From Anas platyrhynchos (taxonomy: Eukaryota; Chordata; Aves; Anseriformes; Anatidae): DNA of 64,000 nucleotides. Made by a program: the position numbers and the translations under genes. The stretch covers positions 2,877,501 to 2,941,500 of the forward strand of contig NC_092613.1 of assembly GCF_047663525.1 (NCBI RefSeq). Reading direction: 5' to 3'. Of this stretch, positions 13,501-26,097 are shown one piece after another (the stretch's first letter is position 1; each line of letters opens with the position of its first letter). The notes below the pieces were generated by a model. It had not been told where the DNA came from, ran no database searches, and worked only from the letters and a program-made list of their open reading frames with translations.

Positions 13501-14659
13501 CCCTCTCCCCTAGGGGACCTGGGAGGCTCTCACCTGAATGAGGTCCTCCTTTGTGGCAAATTCCGAAACTGTCACGCTTCTCCAGTCATGTACGCGGGTG
13601 AGGATAACATGTAATTTCCCAGATACCAGCTGGTGGGCATTCACAGGCAGAAATTTATTTAAGACATCCTTTAGGACGTGAAGGATTTTCCCTCGAGAGG
13701 ATAAAAGCCCTTTGACACAGTATATATCACCACTGATTAACAGCTTCTGCAACTCATCTAAAGCCAAAACAAAGCAATTATTAGTTATTTATTTTCTCAG
13801 ATATATTTCCACCTGGAAAAAGGGCATTTCACCATGCTGTTAAATACTGATAAAGAGACACTGTCTTCAGTAGGGCTGAAGCTCTCATGTGTGGACCCAG
13901 ATTTTCCAATAACTTCAACATTGCAAAAAGCAGAAGTGTTTTGTTTTCTAATCCCATCTCTCTATTTCCTCCATCTTAAAATAAAATTTGGAGATATGGA
14001 AGAAAACCTTGTTTGCTCTATGTCTTAGTGTATTTCTGAGTTCTGTGACTATAAATTTCTTTTTAATTCATGGGACAGTAATACTGATTCTCTCCATATT
14101 CAGTATTTTCTTTCCCCTCTGTTTTATGAATCTACCAAAAACCCCAAACATTATGCAGAGCACTTTTATTTCTTATATTAGGTAGACTTATCATTAATTC
14201 AAATTAATAAGACTCAACGACTTATTTTATAACTATACCTTGCCTATTTTCTCTGTGCTGGTTAATTTTTCCATGCCTTTCAATCTTAAAGAAGTAAACA
14301 AAGTAAAATTCTGAGGAATTTACTGTAAAAGTCTGAGGAATTAACTGCTGATTAAGGATAACAATTAAAAAAGATCTTTTGCAGCTCCAGCATATCTAGA
14401 CATTTGATCTCTCTACACAGAGAATAAATGGAAGTGCATAGCCCTTACCCATATCGCACTCGCACAATACCAATGCAGCTAAAATCGATCCTGAAGATGC
14501 CCCATAGATCTTGGATGCAGATTTCAGTATCTCAGGTGACAATTCCTGCAAAGCCTTTAACACTCCAGCTTCATACACTTGCATGAAACTGCAGCCTCTC
14601 AGCAGTAAAGAGAAAGACCTCCTCTCGTTTCTCTTTATCTTCATTACTTCTTCTGACAC
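10533..14659 (-). CDS. PNPLA1-like: PNPLA1-like patatin phospholipase paralogue (6 exons)
   Basis: Minus-strand paralogue of the gene at 1058-5635. Exons in coding order: 14659-14449, 13757-13534, 12161-12096, 11605-11396, 11313-11253, 10752-10533. Several lengths match the paralogue (66, 61) or nearly so (210 versus 213; 224 versus 233), and the phases join. The first exon carries GASSG, a GxSxG nucleophile elbow, after LRGCSFMQVYEAGVLKAL, where the usual glycine-rich oxyanion loop is altered. The 66-bp exon reads CSCFVPLCFGFLPPLYHGV. The catalytic Asp is in RYVDGELG, so the second glycine of the usual DGG is replaced by Glu. DICPKDCPAAF and DGYRDTVTFLKNL follow. The start at 14659 is the first Met of the open frame; the 5' UTR and any upstream exon are unknown. 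The Ser-Asp dyad is present, but the motif changes suggest altered or lost activity. The terminal exon was not identified. Confidence 0.78.
12468..13410 (+). mobile_element. Solo LTR (avian ERV, probably ERVL type)
   Basis: Begins TGTATTGGGTTTATGTAGCA and ends AAATCACCACA, with a GTTTC / GCTTC imperfect 5-bp target duplication. The body has the GGAGCAG-rich repeats and the AGTCTGTTTTGCCCATAATG tail typical of an abundant bird LTR. There is no internal coding region, so it is a solo LTR. It lies in the intron between the second and third exons of the minus-strand PNPLA1-like gene, antisense to it. Family assignment is from memory of the consensus style, not a search. Confidence 0.75.
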
Positions 14660-17600
14660 AAAATGCTCAAGTCACAAGAGAGCAGCTGCACTGGATAGAT
14701 TCACAAGTCTCTCCTAAAGCCAGGCAATGCTTGGCTGTTCCAAGCCTGCTCCTGTTTCTGGCTGTTTCTGGCCACACTCTTGGTGTCTTTTTATCTCTCT
14801 ATTTGACAGAGATCTCAAAGAGAAGTGTCTATTGAAACAACAAAAGTGGGCAGAACCGTGTGACGTGATGATGTTTTTTAATACCTAAGGCCACTCATTA
14901 AAATAAATGAACTGTGTTGCGATATGTTTCTAAGAAAGGTGTGCATTGAGCTGCTGGGTAAAAGCCCCAGGCAGTGTGGAGGGCCGCATGTCTCCAGGGA
15001 AGCAGCCTGGAGGTCAACAAAGGCTCATTTCTGAGCCCTCCAGAGGGAAAAGCTGATTCCCTAAAATGGTGAATGGCATGAGTGGTACCATGGGGTCCTG
15101 GCCCAAGTTTCCAGACTACTGGTAGGTAGGAAGCAACAAATATTCCCTGGTATACAAGTGTCTTGCAAGATGCTACTCAAAACTGTCTCATCCCTTTTGT
15201 CACAGGTTAGCAAACCCTGTCATAGGGAGTAGAGAACTTGCAGAAGGTGATTGGATTATGAAATAAATTACAATTCAAGTTGTTTTCCTAGTTCCACAAT
15301 TTTAGGGTTTTAGATTACTCACAAATGCTAAAAATTCAGAGTACATGTAACAAGTCCTGGCTTAATCTGCCTCCTAAATGACTGAGGTTTCAGTAGAGCA
15401 ATAAGTCAATAAAAAAGTAAAAAGGGTGAAAAAGTCTGACAAACACAGTGCTCTATTGATTATCCACCCAGGAATAATCCACCAAGGCCTTCTTAGTCTT
15501 GCAGCTTGGTGACATGTTGCAAAACTACTGTGTGGAAAAGCAGCACTGAAAGCTGAGCAAGAGCAGTGGCAGCTGTCCAACAAATAACAAAATTTGGACG
15601 TTTCTCCCCAAGACGCATGACGATCTATCCAACGTCTTTGTAAAAAAAGCTTCCAAAACCACCTAGGAGAGGTTTGTTGTCTTTTTGCTATGTGTTGATG
15701 TAGCACTTTTAGTTAAGTGTCTGGGTGCAGACCTGATCTATGTAAGGAGACCGCAAAGCAACCCTCGTGTCAGCATAGCAGCTAACAGGGCTGTTGTCTG
15801 CACTAAACCCTAAACTTCTGTCTGAGCACCATTGGCACAGTGTTAATCCAGCTCCAGTTCCACATGAGAGCCGTGTGTGTCACCACCCAGCTCCACCCAG
15901 CAGCCAAGCCACTAAGCTCCTTGTACACACCTTTATTTTTTTATTTGCAGATTTATTTGCATTGCAGATCCCAGTGTTGAACTGCAAAGGGAAAAGAGCG
16001 AAGGAAAATTGGAATTTTCAGGATGACAGGAATAAATATACTCTATGTTTAGGCAAAGAGAAAAAAACGTATGGGAAATAGTTGTCTGTCTACCCTTTAG
16101 TGTAACCTCTATGAGAAGAGTCAGTTTCAGATGGTGCTGTTTATCAGATACAAGAGGGATTTGGAGTTTGAAATCCACTGGTGAGCCATGTGCAGAAAGC
16201 TTTTGAGATTAAGAAAAAGTGACATGCAACTTCAGGACAGGGTGGGGGGTGGGGGAATAGCTCCAGCCTTGCAAAAGCACTAACATTGCCATTGCTTCCA
16301 GACCTGGGTTCAAGCCGTTCTCCCCTAAGTCAGCAGCATGGATAAAGAGCTAGAAATGTGACATATTACCACACTACTTTACAAACACAGCTAGACAAGT
16401 ATATTGCTCAAATCACAAGCCAAATGCACAAATCAGGCCACACAGACCACATTTTACTCAATCGCATTTCTGCATTATTGAGAAATCTTGTAGATCCATT
16501 TGTTTTAACTTCTTATCCAGTCTTGTAGAACAAAGTAAACAGCATTTACAATGGAAAAGTAGAGGAAAGGCACGTCTTTACCTTTTTACTCCATCAATAG
16601 CAGGTACTGCCACCTCTCTTTGTCTTTCATAACCTAAGACTGTCATTGGTGGCTTCCGAAAAAAGCAAGAATTAGTAAAATAAATAAATAAATAAATAAA
16701 TTCAAGACTGTTTACGCAGCCCTGGGTGTCAGAGTGCAAGGTACCTAGACCTCATCAGTGGGGCTGTCAACATAGGCAAAATCCAGGTAACCTATAAATA
16801 GCAGCAACCCAGATAGAATTACTGTTACATGACTGATAGTGATTGAGAAGTCCTGCTGTGGAACTGCAGAAGGTACTTCATGGCCACTCTTTGCCTGGCA
16901 ACAGGACAGGATGCAGACTGTGTACATCTCTGTGTGATTTCCTGAGTTTTAGACCCATTGTATTTTACCAGGCCAAATGCCCTCATGCTGCATGGCACAT
17001 GCCATGTCTTCAGCATGGGGTGAGAAACAGCTCCTAGAAGAGGAACCTTGTTCCTTTGCCTCTTCATCCCAGCTTTGGGGACAAAGCCAAGCCTGGCATC
17101 GAGCAAAGCAGCCATCCAGGGTGTGCCAGTTTGAAGCTCCTCTTCAGGTAGACAAATGGAGAAGAAATAAATGTGCATTCATGACATGAATGACAGTGGC
17201 AATACACAAAATAGGATTTTTTCCTATGGTGTTAAAACTAATTAGAAGCCCACCCAGCAGCCTACCTGTAGTCAGGACACAGCAGGGAACAGGCTGACGG
17301 GTGCCAAGATGTTATCTTGGCTCCCCAAAGTGGCATATTTCAGAACTTAAGCCAGAGCAAAATGTTTCTTTCACAGATCTTCTGTAATGAAAACGTGACT
17401 TTATGGCTGCACTGTTCTGCGAATCCAGTGGTGTTCCTAACCCATACATGGTTTCTGATGTGTAAGTCATTTCAGGAAGAAGATTTTGAGGAAGTAATTT
17501 CTGTAAATTTCTGAGGGCCAGTGAAGCACTTGAATCGGATGTATGGTTTGTCAGACTTTAAGCATTAGCACATGATTTGTCAAATACGTTAAATGTACAG

Positions 17601-19789
17601 CAGATGAGCCTGTACTGCTGTACCTTGCAGGATTTAACTAGCTGTGAGCTGTAGGTACATTGCTTCCCACAGAGAGCATTGGATGTCCCGAAACATTGAC
17701 TGCCACTGAGAAAAACCAGAAAAGCCATATCCTGAATGTTTTTTCTGTAGGCAATATATGACACATACTCACTCTCCTTAGACAGCATTGTCCAGCTACT
17801 TTAAATTGATCATCCTGGACAACAAAGCTTTTCGCTGGTCAGGATGTTCAGGACAAAAGGCAAAGGTTAGGAAGGGCTGAGCTCAGACAAGCGGTGCCAA
17901 ATCGCCTCCCAAAATTTCCTAACCAAGCTATACTTGCAGCAGTGGCCATCACTGATCTAAAAACCCCCATGACAGTTGGAAGACCCCTGGAAGGGATAAA
18001 CACTGTGGAGGATCTGGGAGCATTTTGAATCCTGAAGCTGCTGATGCAAAAGGCACTTGAAAAAAAGAACTTAGACTGCAAGATGTTGAGCTGTAGAGGG
18101 CACATGGCTTTCCAGAAAAGCAAAGCTACTGTGAGATCTCCAGAGCAGAGACAGACTGATCCTTGCTGTTTGGAGCATGTTTCCTCTCTCAGGGTCAGCA
18201 GGAATTGGTTTAGGCTGTATCCTCTGGTCAGGGTTCCTGGAACAAAAAGGTACAAATTCTTGCTTTGGATTCCCATTTACATTAGCGAGACTGTCCCAAC
18301 ACCAAAGGATTCATTAGTCTTGCCTGTGGTCTATGCCCTGCTTTCCCACATGCAACAAGCCTAACCTCATTGCCCTGCTGTTTCTGTGAATAATCAGAAG
18401 AAATTTGTGGAGCTCCTGGATCCAGAACAGGAAAACTGGACATTCCCAACAGATACAAGGGAGATAAAAGCAAAGGGGGTAGGGATGAAATCACTGTAGA
18501 AATTCAAGGTAATATCTTTATTTTGGGTTGAAACCTTCTCATGTAAAAGCCAAATAAATCTTGACAAAAGTCAATTTATGACAGCCTTTCTGGATTCTGG
18601 ATGGCTTTTTTTTTTTTTTTTCTAAACAGTCTGTAAAAATGATTAATCAAGGAGTTTCCTTGGCACCTCCCTAGCTAAGCATACTCGACAGGAACTTGAT
18701 AGAATGACATGGCTCTCACAATGGTCTGGACCAGCCAATGGAGGGGAAATACTATTTCTCACAGTTCACTGGTGTGCGCTGTGCTCACCCCATACACCTT
18801 GCCTACCTCTCAGTCAGCTCAGGTGTTATATCAGCACGCAGTGGTGACCTGGAAACACCACCCATTCACCAGAAAAGGCCAACACCAGCCCCAGAGACTA
18901 CACTCCCATCTGCTTATCTTCTTTCCAAAAACATAATTTTACTTCAGTTGACGTGATCAACATTTTTGCCAGAGTTCACTGACAATCTTTATTATAAGGA
19001 AAAAAGGAGATCAATCATTCACTACAAGCCACAGTTATTTCTGTGACTTTGGCAGCTCCCAGAAGGTGCCATATCATACTTTTTTTTTTTTTTTCTTATT
19101 ACAGGAACATCATATACAAAACTCCAGCCTATACTATATTTAGTATCAGCTACAGATACCTTCCCCTGCTCATGTGACAAGCACCTCATCCAGGCACATA
19201 TGATGTCACTGTCTACAGCAGCCAGGGGTGCTGGCACAGATGAACTATGCTGGTTGTGATGAAAACCAGTGACTTCACAGATGTTCTACAGCTACAGGCA
19301 AAGGCCATGATGCACGTAGCCAAAACAGCCCACTGCCATGGGTGATACAGGGTCTTCTTTGCTGTAGATGCTTTCCTGTTCACAGCTGTTCGCCAAAAAC
19401 TTCAAGGACAGTGCACAGCTATGGTATTTGTAGCAGATCGCTACCTGCAGTCTAAGGAAATTAGGACAAACACTACTCCACTTCAGGCTAGCAGAGACTC
19501 TACCAGAACTAGCTTTACCAGAACTGTCAGGCCATCCTGTTACAATACCAAGCTACCTTAGAAATCGATATGGCATGATGTGAGGGTGAAGTTACATCAT
19601 CCCCCCCCCGTCACACCAAGGAGGCAGCCAACCTCTCTGGCGCATGTGCCTGCTCCATGCCACCAGTACAGTAAGCAAGCAGCCATACGACGGATTTTGG
19701 AAAGAGAAAAGCCCAGCGAGAGGTTGGATTTCGCCAATTAAAACATCCAGAGCACTGCCAGTGCAAAGGTGCAGAAACCTGCAGGCCCT
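14660..19789. other. Intergenic sequence, no gene recognised
   Basis: About 5.1 kb upstream of the minus-strand PNPLA1-like gene. It has moderate GC, small open frames in all frames, a (TAAA)n tract at 16677-16700 and T-runs near 18607 and 19081. I see no conserved domain, RNA gene or LTR. The first few hundred bases should contain the PNPLA1-like promoter, but no convincing core element was found. Confidence 0.5.
16677..16700. repeat. (TAAA)n microsatellite
   Basis: About six perfect tandem TAAA units. Confidence 0.9.
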
Positions 19790-20290
19790 GGGGGAGGATC
19801 TGAACGCCGTCACACAACGCAGTGGAACAAAGCCGAGGGGCACCGCAGGGCCGCGGCCGCCACAGCGGGCGGCAGGGGACGGCGGCGGCTTGGCCCCGCC
19901 GCCGGAGGCACGCCCGGAGCGGGGCCGTCAGGCGATAGAGCCCCCTCGCATGTTTTAAAAGGCCAGTGCTGCGCATGCGTACGGCGGACTTTGCCCGTGC
20001 CTGCCATGTTGGAAAGGGGCAAAAGTACGCGCTGAAGGCCCCACCCCCTCGGGCGTGTCCTAAAGAACGTCGGGGCGCGACGCGACTTGCGGGGCTACCG
20101 GCGGGGCGGGGCCTCTTGTACACGTTCAGTGCCCTGCGCCGGGTCTCCGTGGAAACGAGGGCAGTGACGGGACCTGCTGCAGGCTCGGGCTGTTAACAGG
20201 GCTCGGGGGCTCCCTGCTGCACCAAGGGGCTTGCAGGGCCTGGGCAGCGAATAAAGCCGCTTTCTTACGTAGTTGCTTTCTGCATTTTGT
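19790..20290. promoter_or_regulatory. Orphan CpG island promoter
   Basis: A GC- and CpG-rich block in otherwise AT-balanced sequence. It contains an NRF1-type site TGCGCATGCG at 19970-19979 and a YY1-type GCCATGTTGG at 20003-20012, both typical of housekeeping promoters. The transcript and strand are unknown. The minus strand has a short open frame starting MAGTGKVRR at the YY1 site, which I do not recognise. A CR1 begins about 75 bp to the right. Confidence 0.6.
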
Positions 20291-20364
20291 GGCGGCTTTC
20301 CTTGAAGGCAAAGAAATAAGCAGATTTGCAGGCCTGAGATCGATTCTGAGGGTTAAACCTACCT

Positions 20365-22150
20365 AATCACAGAATCGTTAAGGTTGGAAAAAAACCTCGA
20401 AGATCACCTGGTCCAGCCACTCCCCCACTAATGTCACCCACTAAACCACGTCCCTAAGCACCACGTCCAGCCTTTCCTTGAGCACCCCCAGGGATGGTGA
20501 CACCACGACTTCCCTGGGCAACCCATCCCAACACCTGACTACTCTGTCTGAGCAGAAATGGCTCTTCATTTCCCACCTGAACCTCCCCTGGCACAACTTG
20601 AGGCCATTCCCTCTGGTCCTATCACTGGCTGTCTGCAAGAAGAGGCCGACTCCCAGCTCCCTACACCTTCCTTTCAGGGAGCTGCAGAGAGCAATGAGGT
20701 CTTCCCTGAGCCTCCTTTTCTCCAGACTAAGCAACCCCAGTTCCCTCAGCCGCTCCTCACAGGGCTTGTGTCCCAGACCCTTTGCCAGCCTCGTAGCTAT
20801 TCTCTGGACACACTCCAGGGCCTTGATGTGCTTCTTGTAGTGAGGGGCCCAAAGCTGAACACAGAACTTGAGGTGCAGCCTCACCAGAGCTGAGTACTGA
20901 GGGACTATTACCTCCCTGGTCCTGCTGGCTGCACTATTCCTGATAAAGGGTCTGGCTGAGTCAGGGCCTTCCTACCCTGCAGCAGATTGACACTTCCCCC
21001 CAGCTTTGTGTCATTTGCAAACTTAGTTAAGGCGCACTCAATTCCTTATCCAAATCATCAATAAAAATATTAAAGAGGATGGGCCCCAAAACAGACCCCT
21101 GGGGAGCACTACTTGTGACCAGCTGCCAGCTGGATTTCACTCCATTCACCACCACTCTCTGGGACCAGCCATCCAGCCAATTTTTAACCCAGCAAAGAGT
21201 GTACCTGTCCAAGCTGTGGGCTGCCAGCTTCTCCAGGAGAATGCTGTGGGAAACTGTGTCAAAGGCCTTGCTGAAGCATAGGTAGACTATGTCAACAGCC
21301 TCATCCACCAGGCAGGTTACTTCGTCATAGCAGATGTGGTTGGTCAGGCAAAATTTGCCTTTCATGAACTGATACTGACTAGGCCTGATCCCCTGGTTGT
21401 CCCACATATGCTGCATTCAAACTGACCCGTTCCATCACCTTTCCTCACACCAAAGTCAGGCTGACAGGCCTGTTGTTCCTCAGCTTCTCCTTATGACCCT
21501 TCTTATAGATGGGCATCACAATAGTAAGTCTCCAGTCCTCTGGGATCTCTCCAATTTACCATGACTGCTGATAGATGATGGAAAGCATCTCAGCAATCAT
21601 ATCTGCCAGCTCCCTCAGCACCCTTGGGCGGACCCCCTCTGGCCCCACAGACTTGTGACAGTCTAGGTGGAGCAGCAGGTCTCTAACTGTATCCACCTGA
21701 TTTGTGGTAGGTTTATTCTGCTCCCCATCCCAGACTTTCAGGTCAGGAGGCTGAGTACCCCAAGGATAACTGGTCTGACTATTAAAGACAGATGTAAAGA
21801 AGGCATAGAGAATCTCAGCCTTTTCCTTATCCTCAGTAGTCATGTTCACCACCACAACCAGGAAAGGATTAGTCCTCCTCTTACTGTTAATAGATTTACA
21901 AAAACATATATATTTTTTTTTGTCTTTTACCACAGTGGCCAGGTTGAGCTCCTGCTAGGCGTTAGCCTTTCGGAATTTTTCCCTGCATATGCCAGTAAAT
22001 TCCTTGTTCTCTCCTTGAGATGCCTGTCCCTTCTTCCCCAGACATAAACTTTTTTTCCTCCCAGAGACTCAGCAGATGTTCCCTGTTCAGCCATGACAAT
22101 CTTCCTAGGTAGCAGGAAAGCTCAGAATGAGGGAGAGCTTGGAAGGTCAT
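20365..22150 (-). mobile_element. CR1 LINE, 5'-truncated, with reverse transcriptase remnants
   Basis: The 3' end is at the left (reverse complement of a CR1 tail). Moving right, minus-strand frames encode the CR1 ORF2 C-terminus (20441-20884, [15 protein letters not shown]) and reverse transcriptase (21027-21416, with [17 protein letters not shown] and [19 protein letters not shown]). They continue into the upstream RT region (21556-21933, HKSVGPEGVRPRVLRELAD). Frames are broken by indels and the element is inactive. The RT active-site box reads FIDDL. The 5' limit near 22150 is approximate. Confidence 0.9.
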
Positions 22151-24999
22151 GTCTAGTTGTGCTCCTCTAAGCAGTGTCAGCCATGGGATCAGGTCAAGTG
22201 CTCAAATTGAGCCTTAGGTCTGTGGGAGAGCTAGGCTTCAAAAAGAAGCCTGCTTTGCAGGAGGATTAATAAACATGAGTAGATGGGCCCATGTGTCTCA
22301 GGGTTCTCCAAACATTTGGCAGTAATTGCACTCTTATAAAATACAGTTGCTTGTAAGAAAAGATGCCAGCTGCTTTGCATTGGGAGGGGATGGCAACAGT
22401 AGGAAGAATTCAAAATATTTTAGCAATAGAGGTTTCAGAAACTTAAATAATGAGAAACAGGTACTTTTCTTGTGCCAGGCGTACAGTCAGTTCTGGCTTT
22501 GTCATGTAGCATAATGTTCTACCAAGGAAGTGTCAGCCCAGGAAGGACAACTGCCCTGATGCTTCTCATGAGTGTTGTGTGCTTTCCTCTTCCTGTTTTG
22601 GCTGTTCAGCTTTATCACTCAAAATGATTGTAAACTCACGAAAATTTGGGTAGAAGCAAGACTAAAGCAATTATATAATGAGGAAGTCTAAGATCTGCTT
22701 TCCAGTCTCGAAATGTTTCACACTAAAATATGGCACTGAGCTCTGAACAAGCAGATGGTTTGACCTTCCTATTGCCTTGCTTGTCAGAGCTGCCTGGGCA
22801 GTGAGGTGATGAGTGTTCATTGGGGAGTGGAGTGGGGTGGCCATGCCATCTGGCTCATGGCTCTGGTTACACTGAATCATGCTGATTGTCATCTTTTGGG
22901 ATGGTGCCGGTGTCAATACAAGCAGCTCTTTGGCAGCACCTGTGGTTCAGAGCCTAAGGCTCTGATTAAAAAAAAAAAAAAAAAAAAGTGATAAAATTGG
23001 CTCTTGGAAGGAAAAAGTCTTTTGCCTGGTATTGTCATTGTCATTGCAAATGATCATGCAGTCCAGAATAAAACCTTTAATTTGAAGCAACAGTATTGCT
23101 ATGGCTGTGACAAATAACTGGAGAAGACCAAATAGTTTATTCTCCTTATGTCTGTGGCATTTAAAAGCCATGGGTTGGGTTGTGTCTCATATTGCATCAT
23201 CATGCCAAAGCTGAGTAATTGATGGGACTGGTAACAAGCTATGAGAGCATTAAATGTATCAGGGAAGATGAAGGGGGCCCTGGGGAGCTGTTGGCATCTG
23301 TCACTGACACATTTGGGAAGGAGAATACCAATTGCTGTGTGGAGTTTGCTTCAGGGTGGCTTTTGTAGTTGGTGCATATGGATGAATGCAGTAGTCTCTA
23401 ATGGGGATTGTTTTTTTTTTCTAGTCACAGCCCTTTCTGTGGCTCAGTTTCCTCTGTTGTAAAGCAGAGGTGGTGCAGGAGGAGTTGCAGATACAGATTT
23501 ACAGAGGGTTGGTACAAGAAAGCATTTTCTTTGAAAAATAAAATCACTTGTAGATCAGATGGGGCAGCGAGGTTTCCAGTGGATGGAAGGGGGTGTGTGC
23601 AGCAGGGCAGTAGACCTCCCTTTCTCTCCATGGTTTGTCTGGTTCCTGGATGAGTCACATCCCTTTTGTTCCTACACTAAGCCAAGGTGAGAGATACGGG
23701 ATTGAAATGGAAATTTGGGCCATGCTGGTATGGCCCACCCTAGCACAAAATGTGTATTAGAGCCAAAGTTTCCTGCTCCTTCTGGACAAAGTGTTTTATC
23801 TTCAGTAAGCAGGAACATGCAGAGACCAGGTTACTTACTACACCCCTGTTCTTTCCTGACCACTTCTTCAGGTTAAACCTGGGGTTAAACCACCAAATCC
23901 CAGAGTCTTGTGGAGGCAGTACACAAAATAAGGTCATGAAAAGAGGTGGGAGGGATGAACCCTGAAATGTGCTGGCCAGTGAGCCTGGGGAGCTGTTGGT
24001 AGGAAGAGCACATGGCTACATTTGGGCTCTTTATAGCCAATAGATGGATCAGCCTTTCCTCCCACAGGGTATCAGGGAAGCCCTGGGCTAGGCTGGATGG
24101 AGAGAGTGAGAACTTTGTGCCAGACAAGACCAGCTGTGCAAAGGGGAATGAATCTCCTGGCTCAGGGCTTTAAAAAGTGATCAATTATGGAATAAAATAG
24201 AGTTGAGCACAGTGCAGGCTGTTGTAGAACTGGTATCCAGGCTGTTTGTTTAGGAGAGGTAGTGGTCCTTGAAACCCTTCATTCATGCTCAGGAAATCTC
24301 TAGTGATGTGAGTTAGCAACTGACACAGCCTCTTCAGCTCTCTGCCCTGGAAACAAGCTAGCATGGGAGCATGGGTTTGCAAGAGCTGCAAGTGCTGCTG
24401 TAGCCCTGGATTTCTGCAGACCTTCACAAGAGGGCAGAAAATGGCTGAGGAATGCATGTGGCTCTGAAAGCGTGACAGCGATTTTGATGGAAAATTCTTG
24501 GAGACGTTCTGGTCTGCTCTGAGGCAGAAGTGCATTGTGGATTCACCAAAAGAGTTGGCATAGAAATGTAGCAGAAAGCAAAAGCAACTGAAGCAGCCCT
24601 GCTGTAAGCACACCGGTATGAAAAGTGCATTTTGTGTGAGCAGAAGAACAGCTGCCCTCATCCCTGTATTATAAATGAAGTCTCAACTCAATCTGAATTT
24701 AGTAATATTTATAAAAGGCAAGTAAACAGCACTGGGTGTGCGGGGAGTCTATCCTCTACCAACACGCACACACGAACATCAAACATTCTAAATATACAGA
24801 AAATTGCTTTTACATACTATACCCAAGTACACCTATACATATGTACAATCAGAAAAGGTAACAAACAATCCTTTAAGTTCCATGGCTTAACAGTCTCCAT
24901 TTTCCACTCCTTTTCTTGATTACAAACAAGTCTCCATTTTCCATTCCTTTTGAACAATATGTCTTGCTTTAAGTTGTCAAGCAACTCGGCCTTTGGGCC
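22151..24999. other. No gene recognised
   Basis: About 2.8 kb. It contains a T/A homopolymer at 22969-22987 and a near-duplicate AGTCTCCATTTTCCA pair near 24892 and 24930. A 158-codon minus-strand open frame at 24185-24661 has no recognisable domain. The part next to 25000 may be unrecognised internal sequence of the ERVK-like fragment to its right. Confidence 0.45.
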
Positions 25000-25614
25000 T
25001 TATGTATCCCATTCTTCCCAGATCAAAGAAAAGCAGATCCATCTCCTTTTCAAGGCCAATAGGCCTGGGTCAAAAGGCACGTCCAAGTCAGCAGGGGGCG
25101 TAACAGCAAAGGCCTGCGATGGCTGTAGCGGTGGAGGGGCCGATGGCGTAGCAGTCAGATCAGTAAAGGAGCCCGCAGCTCCCTCACTGTCTGGCAAGCC
25201 ACACGTGTCTGACTGTGGTCCCACAGGGCTCTTTAAGACCTCAGAGACTGCTCGCCAGGTGCCGAGCAATCCCACTGCCACCTTATCGCTTTTCGTGGCA
25301 GGGTCCCACAACTTGACATCAATTTGGTCCCATATTTCAGGATCATAAACTGTCTGATTGTTAATAAAGAGAATAAGCTGTAAGGTTACCAGGACAGTCG
25401 TCGTTTCTAAGGATCTATGATTCCCCATAATATGCAACTGCTTACCAGGGAGGGGCAGTTGTGTGCGCAGGTCCGCTTCTCTCAGCTTGAGCTTCTTTCC
25501 AGCTCCGGTGTGCCTATTTCCAGCGACTTTCTGTATGACCTTCTCTGAGCAGCTCAGTGAAGTGAAAATTTGGGATCCATCAAATCTAAGTACTCCTGAG
25601 CAGGACCTGTTCAA
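25000..25614 (-). mobile_element. Class II (ERVK-like) endogenous retrovirus gag fragment
   Basis: A minus-strand open frame. The likely gag start is the internal MGNHRS at about 25430, an MGxxxS myristoylation-type N-terminus, followed by a matrix-like stretch with WDQIDVKLWD and LLGTWRAVSEVLKS. Further on is a proline-rich linker with PSAP, a late-domain-type motif. The upstream in-frame part is leader sequence and includes CCTGGTAAGC, a possible splice donor. Capsid, pol and flanking LTRs are not recognised, so this is a fragment. It abuts the ZC3H11A copy C segment near 25.66-25.69 kb. Confidence 0.65.
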
Positions 25615-25808
25615 GTAGGTTTTAAGTGATTTTGGTTTTGTTTATTTGTAATGTTCCCTTGTTCCTAATGTTCCAAGCAAATGACAACTGAATTCAGAAT
25701 CTATCTGGTTCTCAAGTTAACCACAGACCAGTGTGCTTCCTCCTCCTAATCTACTCCTTCCTGAAAAAAATGGGGAAACAAAGCAAAGCAAAGGAAAGCC
25801 AGCCATAC

Positions 25809-25862
25809 CTTGGTACAGGTAGAATAGAAATAGAAGTAGCAATTGTCTCCTTGTTTAGACAT
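25809..25862 (-). pseudogene. ZC3H11A: ZC3H11A copy C: isolated first coding exon
   Basis: A 54-bp coding exon beginning MSKQGDNCYFYFYSTCTK, the start of the first CCCH zinc finger of ZC3H11A, ending at a GT donor. It is almost identical to the exon at 48280-48333. The shared segment runs from about 25685 to 26097 (copy A 48156-48575). No further ZC3H11A exon follows to the left, where ERV gag sequence begins, so this copy is a 5' fragment and cannot encode the protein. Confidence 0.85.
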
Positions 25863-26097
25863 GCCGACGAGTTCTGCTAACAAGCTCGGCTTCTCTCCAC
25901 AGGGACTTCCTCTGCTCTTGGAGAGAGCTGTCTTCACCCTTGCTTGGGCTGAAAGTCTTCTACTGGCTTGTGATCAGTGAAATCTTCTTTTTAAAAGTAA
26001 CCCTAAAGAAAGTAACAAGTGAAAAATAATGAGGAACAAACAGTTTTCCAGCTTTCTTCAGTTAATCAAATTAGTCTCTCAAGGAGAGCAAAGCCTT

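Noticed and set aside
16677..16700. Repeat array considered as CRISPR-like
   Set aside because: Simple tetranucleotide microsatellite; no spacer structure, and the genome is vertebrate.
24185..24661. 158-codon minus-strand open frame
   Set aside because: Cys/Leu/His-rich with no domain I recognise and no clear splice signals; insufficient support for a gene.
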